This document shows, piece by piece, positions 57,216-64,000 of a DNA stretch of 64,000 nt (the first letter of the stretch is position 1; the number at the start of each line of letters is the position of its first letter). Origin of the DNA: Aspergillus flavus (Eukaryota; Ascomycota; Eurotiomycetes; Eurotiales; Aspergillaceae); the NCBI RefSeq assembly GCF_009017415.1, contig NC_092408.1, positions 310,001 to 374,000 on the forward strand, read 5' to 3'. The notes below the pieces were generated by a model. That model did no database searches, was not told where the DNA came from, and saw only the letters and a program-made list of their open reading frames with translations. Position numbers and translations under genes: made by a program.

Positions 57216-60200
57216 TCAATATGCTCCTTCTCTAGGTGAGTAAGTCTGCCCAGCGACCAATGCCGGCTTCCTATATCCACTCTGCACAACAGCCTTGCTC
57301 TGTAGTTCAATCCCGTCCAGCTTTGCCCCATTTCCTTCCAGAGCCCAAAAAGTGATGGGCGAGGTAATTTCCCCCGTGATGGTTGAGGATGCCTTCTGGG
57401 ATAGGGTACTCGGTTTGAGGGCCGGTATTGTTCTTTGTATCCAGTTAGCTGGCCTATGCCTTCCGAATGGATATATGTGCAGATGTGGGAGCAGAGAAAT
57501 ATGGATTCACAACAATGCTTTGGTGAGTGGTCGGGATGGTGACATACTATACTTCCCAAACTGCCACCCATTAACAAATAATTGGATTCGAAAAGCCCCC
57601 GGCTTGTTTTCGTCAACAGCTGTGCTATTGTACCACACTGGTGGGAATGTCATATCCTTGCGGGTAGTCAAGTGAGAAAGTGGTCGCAAAAAGGCCGACT
57701 CCGGCTGCTGAGAGGCCTTCCTGTGGAGTTCGGGTCTGCCATTCTGCTTTAGTCGAGTTCAGGGCCCCTGAGAGATGATAGCCCTGCCTCTCCACAAAAG
57801 TAGATCCTTTGTTCAAGGGTCCACGGCTATGTTCGCGATACTGCTCCCCGCCGAGGTTACCAGTAATCTTCCACGAGTTATGGCCGGATAGATCGTAATC
57901 GAGGAGGCCGCGCGGCGATTTCATGGTGTTGGTATTCAGTTCAAAGTTGAGGTCTAACCCAAGATTATCAATTAAAATGGTCAATACGTAATGCTCATCT
58001 CCTTGCAGACTTTGTGGGAATTGGAGTGTTTGGTTGTAATTCTGTATGGCAGGATTCCCTTGCCAGGACCCGAGGTAGGTGGAATCGAGCCAGACAGAAT
58101 GGCCATATGCGTAGCCTCCCTGGGTAGACAGGTACAGAGATTTCTCTTCTCCCTTAGCCGTAAAGTGGCCTCTGTACAGTACTGAGCCGGCATGATAACC
58201 GTAATCGCTAGAATACAGAGAGGTTGGGGTAGTCAAATTGCGAGGGTTGTTGGATGAAGTGCGATTGCACAATGTCCAGAGATCGTCGTCATAAGTAGGT
58301 TAGACTTCCGGTAGCGAATCTAAGTATCTCCATTCCAGACTCTCCATTTCTGGTATGGCTAATTTCGGGTCTATGTACGGTACTACTCCACTCACCCTAC
58401 CATTTGTATTGCTGATGTTCTGAAGACGGTTTCCGTCGTACAGTACGTCTGAACAGCAGCCTGGAGGGGCGGAGATAAGCTCAACTGTCGATGTTGCGTT
58501 GACATCTCCCGTCAAGTGTAGAGTGTTCTCTGAAATAGACGCATTGCGTAACAAATACCCAGCCTTGACAATGACAGACGAGTTGGTTCTTGATGGAGAA
58601 GCATGCAGGTCCAATGGTTCGGGAGCAGGGAGGTCCATGACCCAGTATTGATAGGCCTCGTTCCGCCAGAGTAGATAAACGTCCAGGTGCTCTCCAAAAT
58701 GTACAACTTATCGGGAATGAATGACATCCCATTGCACGACAAATGTTGCCCCCCTTTTCCCAAGCCTGACATTAGAGCCTTCGATGGTTGTTGCATTCCC
58801 GAGGTTGCTATCCACCGCGAACTCATGGATCTCGTCTTCACCACCGTACAGGACGAGCACAGACTTAGACCCATGCCTCCTCCAGGTGAAAGTTTCCGCA
58901 GTTGGATATATTAGGTTGATGCCCCCTAAATCATAGTCCGTAACATGGAATTTGGAGTCACGTCCATGGAGAGTCGAAGAACCTCCCGGTTGAGGAACCG
59001 TGATACTCCCCTGGCTTGTATTAGCCCGCCATTCATAGGATGTTGACTGCGTAACGATATAGTTTGAATGGCGTATGATGTAGAAGTTGGTACTTTCTCC
59101 TTGAAGGCGAGTCGTCATTAAAGCGCTTGCATTCGTATAGCAACCACTACAGGGACTGTGAGGCTTCGATGTAATATATGCTGGAGAGACCTGTAGGAAC
59201 TGCGCCTCCAGCTTTATTTCGCTATACTTCTCTCGAGTGATCTGGCGGTCCTCGATGATGGCTGCGCCGACATCGTAGGAAGTATACCCAGATGAATAGC
59301 CCAAGTTACCCCAATTAGTGCCGCCAAGCATCTAGGAGAGTCAGCCAAGTTATAGAACAGGAGGGCTGGGTTGACAAACCATATAAAGGTTGAAAATAGT
59401 GATGCGGAAATCATAATTAATCTTGTAGAACACTCTTGCAAAGATGTTGCTTACCATCTCGGCGCAGACATCAGCGCCCGTGCCACCCCTTTACAAATAG
59501 TAAATGAGTGCCGGCTGTCGCAATAATCGAAGTGTATGTCACATACCATGGATCTGGAGCACCTCCTTGGAACTCGATGATCGAGAACGGGGTTCCAGGA
59601 CTCATAGACTGATGTTGACTAAAGTTGTACTGTGTCAAGGGGTCTGTAATCTGTGTCCAATTCTCCGGGCTTGCATCTACAATGTATCAGCTGTATCCAA
59701 GATAAAGCTCAAATGCTTAACATACAGCCGTTGCCCCACCCAAAGGGGTAATTGTCGAACCCATAAATATCAATAGCCCCTTGACCAGTCCCAGGTGCCC
59801 AATCACCCAGAGCTACGGCGTCGTTGTTGACAAACGGCACAACAATCTCTGCATCTCTAAATTGTTGTTCAATGGCTGCCATGTAGTCTTTCTCGAGACA
59901 AAAGTTAAGCTCCTCATGACTGGGGGCTCCTTCACATATTGAGTATTCGTTCTCTAGCTGGAACAAGATAACCGGTCCTCCATTGGTGATCTGCACTTTG
60001 CTAATGATTTCACCGATGGTGGAAATGTAGTTTTTTGTAGCATTTAAGAAAGTTGGGTCAGTTGTTCGAACACTACCCTCGATCCGTTGGACCCAACTGG
60101 GGAAGCCACCGCCAGAGACCTCGGCGTTGATATACGGTCCGGGCCTCGCAAGGAGGTAAATACCTGCTTGACTAGCAGCATTAAAGAACCCATCGAGGGC

Positions 60201-60503
60201 AAAGACGCCTTCGGTACGCACATGTCCGGGCTCACCCTCGAGTAGACCCCACATGAGATAAAATGAAACGCCAGAATATCCTAGTGCTCGGATCTTTTGA
60301 AACACATCGAGCCATAGTCCTGGGGAAGGCAAACGGAAAGGATGAAATTCGCCGGAGAAAAAGAGTATACGTTCCCCGCGAACAAGGATAGAATATTCAT
60401 CCCAAGTTACAATATCCTGGAGGGGTTTCTCCGGATCCTCAGCGGAGAAAACATGCCTGGTAAACAGGAGGAGCATACAAAAGAGGTGCCACGGCAACAT
60501 CAT
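57216..60503 (-). pseudogene. Decayed GH35 beta-galactosidase
   Basis: The sequence is a LacA/LacB-type secreted beta-galactosidase. It begins with a signal peptide (LPWHLFCMLLLFTRHVFSAE). Exons 60503-59726, 59676-59547, 59488-59380 and 59331 onward were assigned. The acid/base glutamate in LFQLENEYSICEG and the nucleophile in IIEFQGGAPDPWGG are present, as is FNLYM-MLGGTNWGNLGYSS. The reading frame is then broken by TAA at 58708-58710 and TAA at 58300-58302. In both cases the family alignment expects a polar residue (Q or K) and the frame continues unchanged after the stop. Two single extra C's, in CCC runs at 57643-57645 and 57357-57359, shift the frame in the C-terminal domain. The last intron could not be resolved. 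A truncated 546-residue product with the full catalytic barrel remains possible. Confidence 0.88.
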
Positions 60504-61389
60504 GATTCAAACCTCTGCTGTAGAGAAGATATTCACAGACATGTAGCCATATTTGACGATGATTGATGCAGTTTAAATACCTGGCTATTCGGGATACGTC
60601 AGCACGACAAAGCAAGCTTTGCTTCTGATGCATCGGACCATAGCACAGCACATTCGGACTTTTATCCTGTCACTTCTAGCCAGACATAGCTTGTCAATTT
60701 AACCGTCCGGTTAAATCTAGAAGAAATACCTAGTCAGCTCATGTCGATTTGCGGGGTTCTGTGCAATTATATCAACCCATAGTTTATAGACTTTCATCAA
60801 GCTTGCCATACGTATGCGGGGAAGTCGTGGGGTGTGGTGGAGAGGCAGAGAAGTCCGGAGATCTACTTTAAGAGAGTGTTGATCTTTAGTCCTAGGCAAG
60901 CAGCTATAGGGTACGGTGAAACTTAACTATACATTCTCATGTCGGATAATTGATGTCATGCTCCCTAATCCATAAACAACAAAGTTTCTATGCAGATGTA
61001 GTTCTGGTTCTCGGTTATAAGCTGATCAGATACGAAATCGAGTCAAGAATGCCCTCTGTGTGTCTCAGTGGTGAGGATTATAGAACCTATGCAACTCTCC
61101 TCCGAAAAGCGTCACATAATTGGCCAAGGCATCAAACCCTCCAGTTTTGGGGGGGTGGGGGGGAAGAACTGTGCGGTCACGCCAATAGATCGCTACCTCC
61201 GGTTGATTCGATGAACTGCCCGTTGTACTACGCTGTAGCACGTCCCTGACTCGTCTGGGAGGACAAGCAGGGTATGGACGTACATCTGAGTCATTCTTTG
61301 TCCATTTATCTAGTTAGATAAGCTTCCCCCCTCGACCCCTGGAACACACAAGCAACAACCATTGAGTTAAAAATACTAGGTATGCGCCC
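60504..61389. other. Intergenic: GH35 promoter remnant and G-rich tract
   Basis: About 890 bases. A TATA-like sequence (GTATTTAAAC on the minus strand, 60571-60580) lies about 70 bases upstream of the GH35 start, so the old promoter is still recognisable. Two runs of seven G separated by one T occur at 61149-61163. No gene was seen. Confidence 0.5.
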
Positions 61390-63599
61390 CTATAGAACAC
61401 TGTCAACCTTGTGCCAATCTGGAACCACAGTGTCCCACCCCAGGTGCTCTCGCAACACCCTCAGAAGCTCACTATATCCGGCCGGAAACTTAAAGCATTC
61501 CAAAATGTGCTGATCTGGGCGGACCAAAATAGCATTCCCATCGTACAACTTCGTGAGTTGGACCCAGTCTTCCCCATTTTTGCCAGGCTGAAGGTCAAAA
61601 TCCGAGCCTCGAATAGCCAGGCGAATTTTCAGTTTATATGACATACCTGCAGGAAGACATTCGCACATCTCCTTCAGAGCCTGTTTCCAATGTAGGGCCG
61701 TACCCTGGTCCGCAATCAAAGTAAAGGCGTCGAACGTACAGAGATCCAGCGTCGAGTATCGTTTCATTTCAACTTCCTCGGGCGAAAGCTCAGCCACGTA
61801 GGATGAATCAATTGGAGGTAACGCTGTTTCTTCCTGGGAGTAAAGCCTAATCCAAGCATGAGGTAGGCGTCCACCACGAATACAGACTGGACGGTAGATG
61901 GATGCGTTCTCGGGAATTCGGTGATCGCCATAAATATAGCCTATATGGAGACCTAAATTGTCGAAATGCTCTCGTTGGTTTTCGATACCTTGGTTGATAT
62001 CTTTCATCGCATGACGGTCTTCAATGTTCCGGTACAAATTTCGCCTTGCTACCTCCATGTTCGAGTCAGTGGTCCCAAAAGCTTTCAACAGCCCGAATAT
62101 CTGCTTCCCATTCTTAACGCTCTGTTGTGAGTTTACCATTGCCACGTTTCGTCGATCAAATTCATAGCTGTCCAGTAGTGAGTCCCCGCCAAGCCCACGA
62201 AGCACTGCTGCTAATTTGTATGCGAGGTTGTGCACATCGCCCAAGCCACTATTCAATCCGAGTCCCCCAGTCGGAGGGAAGGAATGAGCAGCATCTCCAG
62301 CTCTGCAAGTAGTATTGTCAGAAGGTGCCAAACAAACGATCCTAAGGTACTTACAAGAAGACCCGATTGACTCTATACGATTTGGCTACTTTTCTGCTCA
62401 GGATCCAAGGTCGGTAACTGAGCACATCGTAAGGGACATTAGTACCTATAGCAGCGCTGACCACCTTGCGACAAAGTGCTTCGTTCCAAGACTCAACTGG
62501 ATGCTTGATGCTCTATAATATGGCGGTTATGTCAGTGTATAAACCCAAATATGGATCTGGTATGTCTTTTGGACATACGTCAAAGTTGCATATCAGCACT
62601 TGATTGCCTGATAGGTCGTAACCTATTATGAAGCCAGATACTTCCGGATCTATTACCCAGTGCAGCATACCCACCCGCTCTTTAATAACGGGACTCATAT
62701 TAGCATTGATATGTATGGTCATCATAGTTTCGTCTAAGTATATTGTTAGCAATTCCATAGAGACCCGTGCTTCTTGGTCTGAACTCACATGAGTCTTCTC
62801 CCTCACTTTCTATACCTAAGAACCTCCTAACGGCACTCTTTGCCCCGTCGCAACCCACTAGGTAGGTGCATCTCACGGTATACACTCGCTGTGTGGAGCG
62901 ATCCTCAATACTAGCGAGAACACAATCATTACGCTTGAACCCACGGAGATGCCAAGTCAGTTCTGTCAACAGAAAATTCGGGCGAGGGTTATCTTCATAT
63001 GCATACATTTTCCAACCGAACGAACGAATGATTTTTGCGCACTTCCACTAGATCATGGTTGGGCAATTCTCGAGCAATCAGATCCTCGAACTCCGGCTGA
63101 GGAATGTTGTGTATCATCTAAGTCATTGTCAGCATTGTTGTAATTTGACGCAAGACTAAGCACTGAGACAAATAGTGCGAACCGTAGGCGTGTCATTCAG
63201 GACCTCGGCGTCCATCCGCTCGTATGGAAGTCTCCCGACGAGTTTTCCGCTCAAACTAGTAACGAAGTTCACCCAGTGGGCGTCTTCACGAGCTGCCCCG
63301 ATGTTGCGGATTTTGTTGACATCCAACCCAAATTGACGGCATAGCTCCAGTGATCTGGGTGACAGTGCGTGGGCCTTTGGTGCATCCAGTCTGGTGGGAT
63401 AACGTTCGACGATCAATGACCGAACTTAATTAAGAGGGTTAGAATCGCACATAATAATGACAGGCATTACATAGGGTATATATGATTAATTACCTCCGAG
63501 CCGTGCGAGCATGAAAGCGAGTAAGAGACCACAGGGACCACTTCCTATGATCAAGATAGGGACATCATCATGGTCGACGGGATCTTGAACAGGAAACAT
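61390..63599 (-). CDS. FAD-dependent aromatic monooxygenase, phenol 2-monooxygenase-like
   Basis: This belongs to the class A flavoprotein hydroxylases related to phenol hydroxylase, which add a hydroxyl group to phenols using NADPH and O2. Seven exons (63599-63494, 63424-63183, 63117-63007, 62933-62789, 62733-62579, 62512-62355, 62302-61390) encode 609 residues. The FAD motif is ILIIGSGPCGLLLAFMLAR, the DG motif is LVGCDGAKSAVRRFLG and the GD motif is VFLAGDAAHSFPPTGGLG. A C-terminal thioredoxin-like part ends with AILVRPDQHILEC, typical of this family. Six introns were assigned and all phases agree. The 73-nt third intron was placed between conserved VRLEN and RNDCVLASIEDR. A role in aromatic catabolism fits the island, but this subfamily also occurs in secondary metabolite clusters, so the substrate is open. 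Confidence 0.88.
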
Positions 63600-64000
63600 G
63601 CTCCAACGGTTCTTCTGGATAATTGAATGATGGCTCAGAGATACGGGGCATCTAATGAACTAGTGTCGTTTCTTTTCAATGTACCTCGGTGAGGATTAGC
63701 AGCTTATTCTCTCGGAAGTCCGACGTCTTCCCCTCACAATTTATAAGGAGCAAGCCATTTCTAAATTTCCTGGATTTACCTATCAGAAGGCCGCATTCTT
63801 TGATATCCCCTGCATAGAAATTCCCCACTAAGGGTGGGAAAGGCGAGTGGGGAAGTGGGAATCAAATGCGTCGATAAAGACACCCCAGGGAGCTCAGCCA
63901 GCATTATATAAGTACTTAGGGGAGATACTGAGGATAGTGGGAACGTGTTGATTTCAAACCATAGTCTGGTATAATAAGTAGACAATAATATTATGAACAG
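63600..64000. promoter_or_regulatory. Upstream region of the phenol-hydroxylase-like gene, to window end
   Basis: The last 400 bases hold the promoter side of the minus-strand monooxygenase. TTATATAA occurs near 63903-63910, about 300 bases upstream of the start, and is self-complementary. A gene beyond the window could share it. No coding frame is supported. Confidence 0.4.

Noticed and set aside
59435..59454. 20-base intron in GH35 starting GTAAGC after GCCGAGATG
   Set aside because: It is too short, and the frame through it encodes the conserved segment leading to FARVFYKINY.
1..64000. CRISPR array, bacterial-type operon signals, rRNA or tRNA genes
   Set aside because: The window is clearly spliced fungal nuclear DNA. 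No regularly spaced repeats were seen, and a visual scan for tRNA B-box-like sequences gave no convincing fold; a tRNA search tool could still find one.

Overview
This window is nuclear DNA of a filamentous ascomycete. It is most likely an Aspergillus or close relative in the Eurotiales. The reasons are intron style (about 48-115 nt, GT-AG, CTAAC/CTGAC branch points close to the acceptor), gene density, and the gene families present. All exon boundaries below were worked out by eye from splice signals, phase and protein-family continuity; no transcript data were used. I checked that the exons of every spliced gene add up to an open frame, except for the GH35 pseudogene.

Region 1 (1-11.4 kb) is conserved housekeeping. 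It holds the 3' part of a Pom1-type DYRK kinase, the ER-Golgi cargo receptor Erv41, a long coiled-coil protein, the RNA polymerase III repressor Maf1 and the AP-1 sigma adaptin. Region 2 (12.4-25.5 kb) is accessory. A divergent pair of an MpaB-like (DUF2236) membrane oxygenase and a class I terpene synthase forms a candidate two-gene terpenoid cluster. It is followed by a MARVEL-type membrane protein, a secreted acid sphingomyelinase-like phosphodiesterase, an intronless phenolic acid decarboxylase and a secreted protein of unknown function. A gene-poor 3.3 kb stretch closes this region.

Region 3 (28.8-40.7 kb) returns to mostly conserved genes: a hypothetical protein, a PRELI/UPS mitochondrial lipid-transfer protein, cytosolic tryptophanyl-tRNA synthetase (with a GC-AG intron), a class IV PLP enzyme resembling aminodeoxychorismate lyase, the mitochondrial import receptor Tom70, and a tail-anchored FHA-domain protein. 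A second gene-poor stretch of 4.1 kb follows.

Region 4 (44.8-64 kb) is an accessory island with a catabolic flavour. It contains a bicupin flavonol (quercetin) 2,3-dioxygenase, a Zn2Cys6 transcription factor, a salicylate-hydroxylase-like flavoprotein, a DUF3500 protein, a NACHT/ankyrin NOD-like receptor, a decayed GH35 beta-galactosidase and a phenol-hydroxylase-like flavoprotein. The first four look like a flavonol-degradation module. The dioxygenase would open the flavonol ring, the flavoprotein could hydroxylate the resulting phenolic acid, and the Zn2Cys6 factor could sense the substrate. A GC-rich palindrome array with four CreA-type GCGGGG motifs lies just upstream of the regulator. 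The GH35 gene carries two CAA-to-TAA-type nonsense codons and two single-base frameshifts. It is a pseudogene in this strain, although a 546-residue protein with both catalytic glutamates could still be made. No tRNA, rRNA, CRISPR or intact transposon was recognised.
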